NCBI GenBank assembly: GCA_030180075.1
Contig: JASNJN010000116.1
Coordinates: forward strand, 1-56,640
Direction of reading: 5' to 3'
DNA: 56,640 bases
DNA from: Mikrocytos mackini
Lineage: Eukaryota > Endomyxa > Ascetosporea > Mikrocytida > Mikrocytiidae
This document shows positions 1 through 13,451 of the stretch, piece after piece. The first letter of the stretch is position 1; every line of letters starts with the position of its first letter. A program made the translations under genes and the position numbers. The notes below the pieces were generated by a model that saw nothing but the letters and a program-made list of their open reading frames with translations, had not been told where the DNA came from and did not search any database.

Positions 1-115
1 AATTAAACGTCGATCATAAAATTACGAAATATGGTAACCTGAAAAAAGGGTTTTGGACAGGATTAAACCACCTGTCCTGTACAAAAGGTTATGGACGGTC
101 TTAAACCCCACCCTG
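1..115. mobile_element. Probable hAT-type MITE end inside a MULE remnant
   Basis: The first 115 bases are non-coding and end in a CCACCCTG edge. Read on the minus strand this is a CAGGGTGG terminus, matching the CAGGG-type ends common in hAT elements. Transposase-like reading of the MULE begins directly after it. The other end lies outside the window, so neither the 8-bp target duplication nor the partner repeat can be seen. A similar CAGGGTTGG edge occurs at 51786. Confidence 0.35.
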
Positions 116-1730
116 CTAAGAACCAGTACATGTCATTTCGACAGGAGGAGTCTCGATACATAATGGTGGACTCGACACACGCCACCAATGTATACAACTA
201 TCCTCTCATTACTTTTGCAATTCTAACCAAAAGCCAGCGATTTTTACCCGTTTTGACAATCATCACTGACAGTGATTCAGAGAAGGTTGTTGAGTATTTC
301 TTAGATAGCTTCCATTTGCAGAGTCTACTACCAGATACACCGCTAATGATGATGAGTGACATGTCACAAGTCTATTATAATAGCTGGCGCAAGGTTGTAA
401 ATTCGACAATTAAATGGCTATATTGTATGTACCACGTTAAAACCGCGGTCATTAAAAACATATATCAGAAGGTGAAAGACAAAGAATTGGCCGAAAAAAT
501 AAAACATAAATTCAAAAAAATTACTAAAACAACTGACAAAAAACTATTCAATAAAAATACGGGGCCTTTAGACTTTTTATTCAAGAAAACCACCAATTGT
601 TTTCTGAGTATTTTACATGTTATTATCACAACCATTTAGAGAGGTGGTCATTACAACAGCGACTTGATAGCGAATTAAATACAAATATGTTTTTGGAAAG
701 TTTCCATAACATATTAAAGAACGAATATTTAAATGGCAAATCTAATCACCGGCTTGACGATCTTCTACAACAACTTATGAAATACGACAATAAGAATACG
801 CTAAACAACTACCTTTCTACAAAATACGAAAATAAAGAGTTCATGGGATACAGACAAAAGATCGCCTATAAAAAACACGATGCGGGCTTAAAGTTAGATA
901 ACCTTAAGTTTAAGAAGCGAGGAGAAAGGATCTACTACCGTAAGTACGTTGTGACTAAAGGAAGCTGTACAGGAAGCTGTGATGGTTGTGTTAAACTTTG
1001 TAAGAGGTGTAGTATCTGCAAAGACCGATATCAATGTAGTTGTGCTTCGTACTTAATAAGGAAAGAACTTTGTAAGCACATACACGCCGCACATCTGAAA
1101 TTCTTTAAAACTCACCCTTCTGCAAGTATTTCTTTGGGACGTAATACAACACCTAATATTACTAACAAAACAAACACCTCAGTTACACAGGAATTGCATT
1201 CTTCGAAAAGTGTTGAGAAACACCATAAAATGGCACAGAAATCTCTATTAATTTCCAATACTGCTACCCATTCGATTACACATAATGAAATCGTGACGGG
1301 ATTGATCGATGAGATTATTCCTAACTGCAAGCCATTTAAGAACAGAACAGAGCATTTCAATGATGAAATAAATCAGGAACATTGTCAAGGAACATGTGGA
1401 TCGGATACAGTTAACCAGGATTCAGATCTAAAAGATGAGGAACAAAGTTATTCAAAATTACCAAATTATGAAGGAGTTGGTAAACAAAGTACACATGATA
1501 AACAAATTGACAAAATCATGAAAAATTTTAATGTTATATTAACAAAAATAAAAGAAAGTGATTCACTATGGTTTATTAACAAAGTAGAACAACTATCTAA
1601 TTTCATGGTAGACATTTGTGATGACAACAATCCTAGCTCCTTTGGAATAGCTCATGTGAAAGACCCAAATATGAATAGAAAGCAAGAACATCAACGTGAA
1701 AGAAGAAGAAAAGGAAGAAAAAACGAATGA
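116..1730 (+). pseudogene. Mutator-like (MULE) transposase remnant, copy 1
   Basis: This is a cut-and-paste transposase of the MULE/FAR1-like class. The DDE core is visible: first Asp in VDSTHATN (about 168-190), second Asp in MMSDMSQVYYNSW (about 348-385), and the Glu in NMFLESFHNILKN (about 687-725). A SWIM zinc finger follows near 1030-1090 (CSC, then CKHIH). The last 200 residues are hydrophilic and end at 1730 without the PHD finger seen in copy 2 at 52 kb. Two frames are needed: the first runs to 639 and the second opens by 597, so there is at least one frameshift near 595. The N-terminal zinc finger and FLYWCH-like parts are missing because an hAT-like end replaces them. It is not functional as it stands. 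Sequence divergence from copy 2 is high, so the two are different families or old relatives. Confidence 0.8.
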
Positions 1731-4700
1731 TTAAGATATTTCAAATTTACGTTGTTGTTAAAATCCAATTACAATTTATTTTAATATCCCATTGAAAGTC
1801 TATGTAATTTCCCTTGCACAATCATCAGACACTTTTAAACGATCAAACTATCCCTTTGAAATTAAATTTATTTGTGAAAATTCAACCAATTCGGTAATGA
1901 GTAATTACACTAAATGTCGTTATATCTTGATTTAAGCGTTCGCTTCATCAATAAGAACATTCTAAATTTTGTTGAATGGGTTCTTTCTCTTTTGTAAATA
2001 ATAATTCTTTTACTATTATTCCATACACAGTTAAAAATCAAAGAATGGCCTAATGTAAGTATCTAAACCCCAACACCAAGTTATTTCATAATTTAGGAAC
2101 GGATTTTATTCATTGGCAGTTCCTTAACCCAAACCGCTACTATTATAAAGTTTTTTGGCGTTTATGTGTAGCAGTATTTAGTATTTCATTATTATCAATT
2201 TTAAAGCCGACTTTTGAGTAGTAGTGTGATGTTCTTATTGAATCACTAACAGTTGTAAAATTTTCAATATCTGTTTACCAAACCAATAGATCTTACCAGT
2301 TGTTCAATGAGAATCTGCGCTTATCTATTCTATTTCACCATCATCCCTCGCTATTTATTCTATTTGGGTGGTGACAAATGGTTCATATCTATTTCAATTA
2401 GCTTTTAGACAGTTTGAAACTTGTCATATATAACCAGGCAAAACTATACGAGTTCTTTCATAACATACTGTTTAGCTATCTTCATTCTATTTTCTTACCG
2501 AATGAACTAACTTTACATTAGCCTCGCCTTGTGCAAATTAAATTTAAAGTTCCGTTGTCTAAAGTAAACTATCACATATCGGTATTAATAAAACTAAAAG
2601 TATGTCTCTGTATTAAATTCTCATATCATTTGTATTCGATCTAGTTTAGTCCGAAGAAACAACAATATTTAGTGCTAGATACAGTGGTGACTATAAGAGA
2701 GTATATTCACCTATAGTTGGGAGGTCTTGTATCATGTTGGGCTTTCCTAATCATAACAAACAACTAATGTATTTCACAAATACTCTTCGTATTGCACGTG
2801 TTAATTTGATTGTTTTTGGTCGTGATGAATCATTCATAATGGTTAGTTTTTATACTACATTTTTCATTCGACCATTCAATAATATCAACTCCCAACTATA
2901 TTATATTGTAGAATCCAACTATTAGCAGCCATTGGTGTAATCGGTAGGTTGTATTTGAGGTCAAAAGATTTTGTGATGTCTTTGGGAAATTAGAAACTTA
3001 GATGTAATCTTAATATCAAAGTATTATTTCCATTCTTCGTGAAATCTAAGGCGCCAACTATAATTTCTATAAAACTTATAATTTCTGAAAGTTATTCTTG
3101 TTGTTTAATGTAATGAAGATGTTGTAGAACTTCTAGCACATTATTATTTGGAATAGCCTCATAAACTTCGAAGATGGCTTCAACCTTCACTGTGTTAAAC
3201 AGAGAAAGCCATTCTACATACTATACACGTAATTATCAATAGAAAGCTTTTAGACTACACTGTTATTTGCTAACACGTCTATTCATCTTTGTAGCAAGGG
3301 GAATAAAGGAATCAGGATCCTAAAATCGACTTAATGGGCGATCTAATAAGTAATATTCTCAAATAAGAATCTTTAAGTGAATCTTGGCTATATAGTAATT
3401 GCGACACGTTTATTTTTATCTATTCGCATGTCTCAATAATGGGATAATATTAAACTCGTTCAATTAGCATTCTTTTCATGAATAAAAAGCTGAAAAGTGT
3501 TCAGAAAACTCATGTACGGTTACATTAGCCATGTTTTGTGATTACTTCCTACGAGTTGGGGTTTTACCGATTAGATGAATAGAATGGTCTGAATCAACAA
3601 CGTGCACCCAAGTTACATAGCACATATTCCCAGAAGATCATAATCCCATGTTGTTATTGTTTAGGGCTGTGTTGGTATGTTTAATTTTTCAAAACTAACT
3701 TATAAAATTGAAATTTCGAGAAACCATGTCCAAAGCACATGTATAGAACTAAGATTCCATATATTACAAATTTATTAGTTACTAAGCATATAGACGTCTC
3801 TAACAATAATGGAATTTCCAAACTTGAGTTATTACTTTTCTGAAAACTCAGGTTCTAATAACGACAATCATCAAGCCGCTGCCCATCTCTTTCCACTTTG
3901 ACATGGATCGTTGTTGATTGAATGTTCGTTTGAAGAACATCTTGTAGTATTTTAGTTGTTTGATTAATAAAACACCGCTCATTTTAGAATGCATTCTTCT
4001 ATTTTCTCATTTTCTAGACACAGGACAATGTCAATTAGAAAGATAACTCGTCCTTCAATTACTCCGAACTTATATTCTGTAGACCATTAAGAACAATGCT
4101 CAATTGATGACAAAAAGTTCCGTCCTTAAACGAACACATTTATTCAACCGAACGAATCAATCACAAAGGTCGATGAATGGAACTTTATGATAAGCGAAAA
4201 GAACATAAGGCTAGCCAAAAAAATCCATGCCATTTCAACAATTAAACTAATTCAAAATAGATCTTAAGTGGTAATAAAACACAGGCAGAATTCCATAACC
4301 TTATTAACGTATAATTTCAATACGAACACGACCAAACTTTGAATTGGGATATTATTAACAGTCATTGCGATTGGTATTGAACTAATAGAGACATCCAATA
4401 GTTAAGTATTTCGTTATTCAACAACAAAGCAGGGAAGTTTTTTTCGTGATAATATAAACATAGAGATCATGAAATTATAATTTTAACTTGACTAACAGAT
4501 TAAGGGGTTTCTATTTACACATCAAATAAAAACTATTACAGGAAGCCGATGAATATTTAGTTAAATTTCGAAGAACACTTGAGCACTTCAAATTTTATAA
4601 AGAAAATAATAGTTAATGAAGGCTCGATTGTGACTACTTAAAGATTCCTTTTCATAATTTTACTTCACAGCCAATATTATTTTCCTTATTTCCAGGATAC

Positions 4701-6154
4701 TTTGATTTTCGGGCTATATATAGAAATATGTGTTATATGGGTGTGCATTGCTGGTTAAGTTCCAATGTATATATTCAGATATCGAAGGAACAAAAACGTG
4801 AATAGTAAAATGGTTGAATCATTGAAAGGCGCCTGTATTCTACTTTAGAAGAAATCTATTAACACCGTTATAAATTTTTACAATGTTCTTCTACCAGTGA
4901 TTAATGGTGGAAAATTAATTATAAGAGAATTTAAGATGTTTATTAATTACAACGTTATAAGGCAAACCTAAAACCACTTCTAGGGATAGACAATAGATTT
5001 ATTTATGTCAACTTATGAAGTTTAAACAATTAGATTATGGAAAATCATAAATAAACTTATTATAAAAAGTATATTATGTATTTTTTTATTTAAATGAAAA
5101 TGAATGTGGAAGATATAAAGTAAATATAAATGACTATCTTTTATATGGTGTAGGGGTATACCCAGTGTAATTTAGTAACATGTTTTTTGTGCTTATAATA
5201 CATATGAATATCAAATACAACATCGAAAATTCTTCCAACCATAGATATTTTATTCATTAATTGATGTTTGCATATTATACAAATAGATAATAAGATTTCA
5301 AAGTAAATATCGCCACATTTTATTTCTATAATCGGACTTTATACATTAAACTATATTTTATTCACTAACTAGTTTCTTTTATATTCCGTTCAAAATAAAA
5401 ATGTAGTCAATCATTTTGTTACAAACTTTTGTATGTAGTTCCTTATTCATGGTATAATCAATTATTTTAAATGTACGTTTGTTTCCATTAAAATTCTAAT
5501 CCAAATAACACATAAATATAAAATCTTGCTCTTCTTCGAATTCATGGTCTTGTCTATTATATTTTATGAATGTTTGAATTTATTTTTTCACTTAACTACT
5601 CAATCTCCCAAATTTCCCTTACGCGGAACAATAGTCTCTAAAACAAATTTGTAACTTAAATTCCTGAATTAAACGATTAACAAGGCTCTTTTCTACCTTT
5701 TTGCTTGGAAATTCGATCTATATACATTGATGGTGTGCTTATAGTTTGTCACTCATGATTATTCCTGTTAATGCTTTGTCTTAAGCACTGCGACAATAGT
5801 AAAGTGAATTGGTATTCATGATAGACTATAGTTCCAAATGGTTTTCATAGTTAGCGGTGTCCATGTTCTTAAATCGCATTGATTTCGATGTAATTCGTAT
5901 TTTCAGTAAAACTAGCGTATTTTCAATAACAATAACATAGTGCCGTTTCGCTGGAGAAAAGTTCTTGATCTGAACACATTTTAGAAGAATTTAAAATTTT
6001 TAAAAAAATAATAAGAATAACAACAAGGTCCATATTTATAAAATTAAACCCAAGATACTTGATATAACAATATAATTATTAGTTTATGTTAAAAAAAACT
6101 AAATTTTAAAACCTCAAAAAAAATTGTTACTTCCTACAAAAATATGCTATGTAT
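1731..6154. other. Long non-coding stretch
   Basis: I see no credible gene, RNA or transposon in these 4.4 kb. Short open frames exist (for example 2734-2925), but they have no family resemblance and no compositional support. The DNA is AT-rich with many stops in all frames. It may be old, unrecognisable transposon debris. Confidence 0.6.
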
Positions 6155-6316
6155 TTGGGGTAAATTCAATATTTTCATGATCCTGTACCATTTTCAGATT
6201 CCTAAAAGCACTTAAACATTAAAATATTGTTAATTGAATTGGACCAAACATTCTAAAAACTGAATTAGATTAAAGTGATTAAGTCTAGAAATTGGCTAAA
6301 TCTACAGAGTTTATTG
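6155..6316 (-). mobile_element. Old pogo-like element end
   Basis: This 160-bp block is a diverged relative of 9109-9265 inside the large palindrome. Both start with a GGGGTAAATTCAATATTTTC-like word and share GATCCTGTA and AGCACTTAAACA. The right edge, read on the minus strand, is CAATAAACTCTGTAGA, close to the CAGTAAACTCTGAAGG terminus of the 4.7-kb element, and it is followed by TA. No matching left end is visible, so this is a solo remnant. No transposase is encoded. Confidence 0.55.
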
Positions 6317-7849
6317 TATATAAATTCGTTATAATGTTTTGTGTATATGCTTCAAATTCTAGGTTCTTTAAATTGCCCGTGTACTTTTCTGGCCCCGTTT
6401 TTCTTATTTTGTTATATAATCCCTATATTCCATTTTAACACGTTTTTACTTTCATGGCATTTCAATGATCTGTTTCCCATTTTTAATCACTAATAGATCA
6501 TTCACAACACTGCGGTTACTTGTTCTTAAATCCTGGCTCAGTATCGAGTTGCTCATTATGTATGTGTATTGGTAATTATTTGGTTATAGGTTTATATCTT
6601 ACTTTTTGAACCCAAACATCAAACTAAATACCCAATCCAGAGTAAAAAAGCAAATTTTGGACACTGCATTGACTATTTTATGTAATCCAAGATTTTTATC
6701 ACGTTATGAATGACATGGAACTCATGTATCTTTCCCTATTCGCGCGCTGTGTGTTCCTCAAATTGTAAAACATAACATCCCATGTCTTTGAAGTATGTGA
6801 TGCTCTAGAGTATGTGTGTTCAAGGTCTAAATATTATATTTAATGTGTTGTATGAAGCTAAATGTCCCATAGCGTGGGTGTATAGAGCTTAGCATGTTGT
6901 CCTTGATGAAAGTGACAGAGAATGATATTTAAAACTTGTTAGCAATAGGTTGTCATTGTTAATCATTTTGCTTGGAAGTAATTAAGTTGTTAATGTCTAT
7001 GTGCTATTGAAAAGCAAGTTTAATTTTGTGTTTGAATTAAAATTTGAAATTTTTTTAATTGATGTAAATAACGGTTATTTGGGTTGGTCTAATCCTCTTA
7101 TTATACATTGTTTTAGGAAACGTGGTTTTATTTTGGAGACTTTTCGCGATCTCCCTGTATATATTTGTAAAATGATATTATGAAAGGTTATATGGACAAC
7201 ATAGATAGATCTTCTAATATCAACTATACCATAGGTATCAATTGGGTTTGTATTTGTTTGATAGATAGATTTATAAGTTTGAAATTTTCAATTTCCCAGA
7301 AAAATCTTAACACAGCTCCAGCCCTTCCATGGCTATTAACCAACACGTTAGACATCAGATTGCCGTTCATCAGCATACAACAGCCCATCCGCTTGAATAT
7401 AACCAACATCGAATCCGATTTCCCCTACAAAGGCATTTTCTTCAAATAGTGCTACACATATAGTTCATATACTTGTGCAGGGCTAACCATATGGATAACA
7501 ACCAGATAACTGACTATCGTTTCAATGTTAGTTGAAAACATAGCTTTGGTTGCTTATTATTACTAACATGCCGATATTTGGAGGTGGGGAAAACATTTGG
7601 CAAATCTATCAACTTGTATCAATTAACAACGTCCCAATACACGGAAAATATCCCTACACACTCAAATTCCAACGCAGAAGTTTGTATACGCATTATTTAA
7701 CCAGGGATACCAATACATCCAAATTCTGACTTAGAACGTTGACTACGCGTTATTTTACCGGAAATAACCCAGTTCGTTCATTTTTGGGCTCAGAATGACC
7801 GCATGATTATTTTCGCCGGGAATCCCCTAAACCTGAAATTTCAACATAG
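6317..7849. other. Non-coding stretch with decayed repeat flank
   Basis: No supported gene is present. From about 7560 onward, weakly similar blocks recur about every 60-65 bases (an acc/ccGGGA core followed by an AAATTC-like word). They look like decayed outer units of the minisatellite that follows. Confidence 0.5.
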
Positions 7850-8213
7850 AAGTTAAGAATGCTTATTTCCCCCAGGAAGTCGCTCTACAGCCTGAAATTT
7901 CTATTCTGAAGTACACTATACCCAATTTTTTCCCGGAAGACAACCCTACACCCTGAAATTTCTTTTCTTAAGTATAGCATTCCCAAATTTTCCCCGGAAG
8001 TCAACCCTACACCCTGGAATTTCTTTTCTTAAGTATAGCATTCCCAAATTTTCCCCGGAAGTCAACCCTACACCCTGAAATTTCTTTTATTAAGTATAGC
8101 ATTCCCAATTTCCCCGGAAGTCAACCCTACACCATGGAATTTCTTTTATTAAGTATAGCATTCCCAATTTCCCCGGAAGTCAACCCTACACCATGAAATT
8201 TCTTTTATTAAGT
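7850..8213. repeat. Minisatellite, about 60-bp unit, six copies
   Basis: Six consecutive units of 58-61 bp share the core TCCCCGGAAGTCAACCCTAC followed by a CTGAAATTTCTTTT-like word and AAGTATAGCATTCCCAA. The central and right units (about 7980-8210) are nearly identical, while the left units (7850-7980) are clearly diverged. Adjacent units can be paired by shared variants (CCTGAAA or CATGAAA, CTTAAG or ATTAAG), which suggests recent local unit duplication at the right side. Confidence 0.85.
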
Positions 8214-9108
8214 ACTTTCTTCTTTAACTCCGAGACATACATGACTTTTACATCTCTTTTCTATTTCAGAATAATTTTAGCCATACGAATTATCCAGCAC
8301 AGGAAGACGACAATCTAATAAGGCGAATCTTAAAACATGGCATGGAAAGATTATGATGATTTAATCTTACACTTAAAAGCAAGGGAATAAGTTCAATGAT
8401 AAATCTACGTGATAGTTCACTACAATAGTGATGTGTTGGGGTGTGGTTAATCGCTAAGGGTATTAATTATAGTTTCCAATTTCCTGGGAAATTTGCAGCC
8501 CAGGGAAATGGGAAAGCATTTATTAATTTCCCCGAAATCGAGAAGTGATTTTTTTCGCTATAATTTATTCAAATTCAAATACAGTCATCCCTGGTAAAAA
8601 GCAATTTTTTGTAATTTTCAATTTTATGTGGTCATAACCAGGTGAAATTTGAATGGTGACTTAACTTCGTCTATCGATTATATAGCAGAATCAAATAAAA
8701 GATCAACATTTTTGATATACAGTAAACTCTGAAGGTTTAGTCGGTTTTTATCCCAAAATGCCTTGGACTGGCTAAGATTAGAGTGACTAAGGCATCTAAA
8801 TTCTCTTTATATATTTTGGTAACAAAAATCTCAACATGTTATTTCCCCTAGGAGTCCTATGGTTGCATCATCCATTCAGGAAAATCATATAAAACCTATT
8901 GATAATGTATATTTTCATCTATAAACAACGAATGGTGAATTTCAAATACAAGTAAAACCACGGGGAAACGTTTTAACCACAGAGTTCAGTTAAAAATGGA
9001 GATAAACAGAATTTACAAGTATTTCAAAATTATATTGTAATTTGACTAACACTAGAATGTTGCCCACCTAAAGAAGTTAATAAAACAATGTATAAGCGAT
9101 TGATTGGG

Positions 9109-9265
9109 GTAAATTCAATATTTTCACGATCCTGTATCATTTTCTAAGCTCCAGAAGCACTTAAACAGTAAAATATTTTTAATTAAATTGGACCAAACCC
9201 CCTAAAAATTGGCTAAGAATGGAGCGACTGAGTCTTAAAATTGGATATACCTTCGTAGTTTAGTG
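9109..9265 (-). mobile_element. Nested pogo-like MITE end (left arm)
   Basis: This block resembles 6155-6316 and ends in a CACTAAACTACGAAGG-type terminus (minus-strand reading) followed by TA at 9266-9267. Its mirror image lies at about 12908-13065 in the right arm. It contains no coding sequence. Confidence 0.5.
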
Positions 9266-9451
9266 TAGCTAGAAAGTTTACTTAGTATTTAGAATAAATT
9301 ATTTTTTACCAATATATTTGTGTTATAGTTTCATCGATCAACATTAACATTATTTTGAAATTTCCAATAAATTTATGTTTATCATAAACCATCCTGTCTA
9401 TAATACATATTTTATATAATATCTCTCGCGTATCTATTTATAATTTAAAAA

Positions 9452-9821
9452 CAGACATGAGAATAACCGACCCGATCGGGTCGGGTTCGGGCGGAAGAAG
9501 GACCCAAAATCGCTAAAAATTCTCAACACATCGTGAAACATGGAAATAATGAAAATATAATAATATAAACTTCAGATTTACATTCCAGTAATTAAGCAAA
9601 CGTGGGAAAGATTCCCAATGGAGTATTTGAGGCCTTAGGTCTAAGAAATTTTGAACATCCACTCATATTTTGGTGTAAATTTTAACAGAATTTTTGAAAT
9701 TACATGATAAATTACTACCAAAAAATTTATATTTTCTACCCGAGCCCGACCCGACCCGACCCGACCCGAATCGGGTCGGGTCGGGCTCGGGTAGGGAAAA
9801 TACCTAAAATTCTCATGTCTG
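9452..9821 (+). mobile_element. hAT-type MITE, copy 1
   Basis: The 370-bp element has terminal inverted repeats CAGACATGAGAAT at both ends and a perfect 8-bp target duplication TTTAAAAA (9444-9451 and 9822-9829). An 8-bp duplication is the hAT hallmark. It is GC-rich near both ends, with repeated CCCGACCCGA and CGGGTCGGG words that fold into strong hairpins in otherwise AT-rich DNA. It encodes no protein and would need a transposase in trans. Confidence 0.85.
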
Positions 9822-12355
9822 TTTAAAAATAATTTTGTTATGAATAATCAGATTTTTGCGATTTTGAAAAAAAATCGTGACTGTGGGCATTTTTGTGGCT
9901 GTGAAGAATGATGCCTATTTAGTGCTCTCCGGCTCGTTTGAAACCACCTACAAAAATTTGAAACTAGCCACATTTTTTGAAATTTCCCACAAATTTTGAA
10001 ACTACCCACATTTTTTGAAAAATGCCACAAATTTAAAAAACTCCCACAAAACATTTATTGCTATATCCATGTATAAAAGCAGACATGTATTTATAATACA
10101 AAGGTGAAACAATAATATTTGCAACAGAAATTATAATGTCATGGTTTCCATTTTTAGTTAAAATATTGGCATGTCATGTAAATAACTGAGGTATACCCAA
10201 AGCACATGTCAAATGATTTAAGGTTAATTTTTAAATGGTGTGAATTACTAGATATGGTTATCATAACAAAATATGTGTTGGAGATTAAAATTTTACAAAT
10301 AAGTTGTATTACCTAGGTTTTTAAACGGGAACATAATCATCGTGTATTGGCGATATCAGTGCTTTTATAATACATCACTAATGCTTATTTCATTACAACC
10401 CGATAAACAATTTATAAAATTTTAACTTTTGAAAAGGCAACATATTCTTGAAGCATTTTGGACAATACATAACATGTGTGTACTGCCATGGTAATTTCTC
10501 TATCCTAACTACATTATACAAGCTAATAACCATTTTCCGTACACTGTAGACGAAACTATATATTTTACATCCTTATCGCCTGACAAAGATACCAATTCAC
10601 TGAGTTCTAATACTTGTACACCAACCAGAAACTAAAAGGCTGTCTACAAGAATATATGAATGTATTTCACTTCAAAGGGTTGGGAATTTTAGAATCAAAC
10701 GAAGACGAACAAGAAACAACAATAGTAAAGACAAACAAAGTAACAATCTAAATTTATGTGGGAAGAGGATATAGACGCTGCGAGATAGAAACTGAAGAGG
10801 AATTCTGTAAATATGGCATTAAATAGGAAAAGATTAATTTGGGAAGCAATGTTAAGAAAAACAAATAAAGGCCAATAATGTTTTGATTATCAAGATATTT
10901 ATTTGGAAGGCAAGAACATATAATATGTAATGCAAACGTGGCACGTAATTATATTATTTATATTAGCTATATCATTTTAATTATAACATATTATTTCACA
11001 ATTTAAATGATTATTAGTATAAAATTATTAAAAATCCATTCAAAAGGTTATTAAAAGATTAAAGAATATAGTAAAAATTTAATATTATAAAACAAAGATT
11101 TTGTAATATAGAAACTATTCAACAGCACAAACTAAAAGTTAACATGGAAGTATATTATAATTATTTATGAACATGAATTAACATAAGATTTTTTCAGAAA
11201 ACTGTTCTTTAGATTATATCATTGTATTCGTATTTTCACGTTTGCATTACATATTATATGTTCTTGCCTTCCAAATAAATATCTTGATAATCAAAACATT
11301 ATTGGCCTTTATTTGTTTTTATTAACATTGCTTCCCAAATTAATCTTTTCCTATTTAATGCCATATTTACAGAATTCCTCTTCAGTTTCTATCTCGCAGC
11401 GTCTATATCCTCTTCCCACATAAATTTAGATTGTTACTTTGTTTGTCTTTACTATTGTTGTTTCTTGTTCGTCTTCGTTTGATTCTAAAATTCCCAACCC
11501 TTTGAAGTGAAATACATTCATATATTCTTGTAGACAGCCTTTTAGTTTCTGGTTGGTGTACAAGTATTAGAACTCAGTGAATTGGTATCTTTGTCAGGCG
11601 ATAAGGATGTAAAATATATAGTTTCGTCTACAGTGTCCGGAAAATGATTATTAGCTTGTATACTGTAGTTAGGATAGAGAAATTACCATGGCAGTACACA
11701 CATGTTATGTATTGTCCCAAATGCTTCAAGAATATGTTGCCTTTTCAAAAGTTAAAATTTTATAAATTGTTTATCGGGTTGTAATGAAATAAGCATTAGT
11801 GATGTATTATAAATGCACTGATATCGCCAATACACGATGATTATGTTCCCGTTTAAAAACCTAGGTAATACAACTTATTTGTAAAATTTTAATCTCCAAC
11901 ACATATTTTGTTATGATAACCATATCTAGTAATTCACACCATTTAAAAATTAACCTTAAATCATTTGACATGTGCTTTGGGTATACCTCAGTTATTTACA
12001 TGACATGCCAATATTTTAACTAAAAATGGAAACCATGACATTATAATTTCTGTTGCAAATATTATTGTTTCACCTTTGTATTATAAATACATGTCTGCTT
12101 TTATACATGGATATAGCAATAAATGTTTTGTGGGAGTTTTTTAAATTTGTGGCATTTTTCAAAAAATGTGGGTAGTTTCAAAATTTGTGGGAAATTTCAA
12201 AAAATGTGGCTAGTTTCAAATTTTTGTAGGTGGTTTCAAACGAGCCGGAGAGCACTAAATAGGCATCATTCTTCACAGCCACAAAAATGCCCACAGTCAC
12301 GATTTTTTTTCAAAATCGCAAAAATCTGATTATTCATAACAAAATTATTTTTAAA

Positions 12356-12714
12356 CAGACATGAGAATTTTAGGTATTTTCCCTACCCGAGCCCGACCCG
12401 ACCCGATTCGGGTCGGGCGGGTTCGGGTAGAAAATATAAATTTTTTGGTAGTAATTTATCATGTAATTTCAAAAATTCTGTTAAAATTTACACCAAAATA
12501 TGAGTGGATGTTCAAAATTTCTTAGACCTAAGGCCTCAAATACTCCATTGGGAATCTTTCCCACGTTTGCTTAATTACTGGAATGTAAATCTGAAGTTTA
12601 TATTATTATATTTTCATTATTTCCATGTTTCACGATTTATTGAGAATTTTTAGCGATTTTGGGTCCTTCTTCCGCCCGAACCCGACCCGATCGGGTCGGT
12701 TATTCTCATGTCTG
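12356..12714 (-). mobile_element. hAT-type MITE, copy 2 (mirror copy)
   Basis: This is the reverse-complement counterpart of 9452-9821, carried in the other arm of the palindrome with the same flanks. The shared flanking duplication shows that it arose by copying of the arm and not by a second insertion. It is slightly shorter in the GC-rich CCCGACCCGA tracts. Confidence 0.85.
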
Positions 12715-13451
12715 TTTTTAAATTATAAATAGATACGCGAGAGATATTATATAAAATATGTATTATAGACAGGATGGTTTATGATAAACATAAATTTATT
12801 GGAAATTTCAAAATAATGTTAATGTTGATCGATGAAACTATAACACAAATATATTGGTAAAAAATAATTTATTCTAAATACTAAGTAAACTTTCTAGCTA
12901 CACTAAACTACGAAGGTATATCCAATTTTAAGACTCAGTCGCTCCATTCTTAGCCAATTTTTAGGGGGTTTGGTCCAATTTAATTAAAAATATTTTACTG
13001 TTTAAGTGCTTCTGGAGCTTAGAAAATGATACAGGATCGTGAAAATATTGAATTCACCCCAAATCAATCGCTAATACATTATTTTATTAAGTTCTTTAGA
13101 TGGGCAACATTCTAGTGTTAGTCAAATTACAAAATAATTTTGAAATATCTGAAAATTGTATTTATCCCCATTTTTTATCCAAAATCCGTGGTTAAAACGT
13201 TTTCCCGTGGTTTTACTTGTATTTAAAATTCACCGTTCGTTTTTTATAGATGAAAATAGACATTATCAATAGGTTTTATATGATTTTCCTGAATGGATGA
13301 TACAACCAAGGGGGCCCTTGGGGAAACAACAAATTGAGATTTTTGTTACCAAAATATATAAAGAGAATTTAGACGTCTTAGTCACTCTAATCTTAGCCAG
13401 TCCAAGGCAGTTTGGGAAAAAAGACCGGCCAAACCTTCAGAGTTTACTGTA

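Larger units (their letters stand above)
8720..13449. mobile_element. 4.7-kb palindromic pogo-like foldback element
   Basis: The element starts with CAGTAAACTCTGAAGG at 8720, ends with its reverse complement at 13449, and has TA on both sides (8718-8719 and 13450-13451). A CAGT terminus with a TA duplication is typical of the pogo/Tigger branch of Tc1/mariner. The arms run 8720-10940 and 11237-13449 around a 296-bp spacer. No transposase is encoded. The near-identical 68-codon frames in the two arms are mirror copies of AT-rich sequence and are not counted as genes. The outer 380 bases of the arms differ at many positions, whereas from about 9120 inward they are almost identical. Each arm carries one hAT MITE and a nested pogo-like right end (9109-9265 and its mirror). 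Confidence 0.85.

Noticed and set aside
2734-2925. Small gene in the 1.7-6 kb desert
   Set aside because: No family resemblance, no start tract, and composition like the flanking non-coding DNA.
7850-8213. CRISPR-like array
   Set aside because: The whole unit repeats without unique spacers, and the organism is eukaryotic.
9848-12329. Identical 68-codon frames at 9848-10054 (minus) and 12123-12329 (plus)
   Set aside because: They are mirror copies inside the palindrome, repetitive in KNVGSFK-like words from a short DNA repeat, and have no coding evidence beyond duplication.
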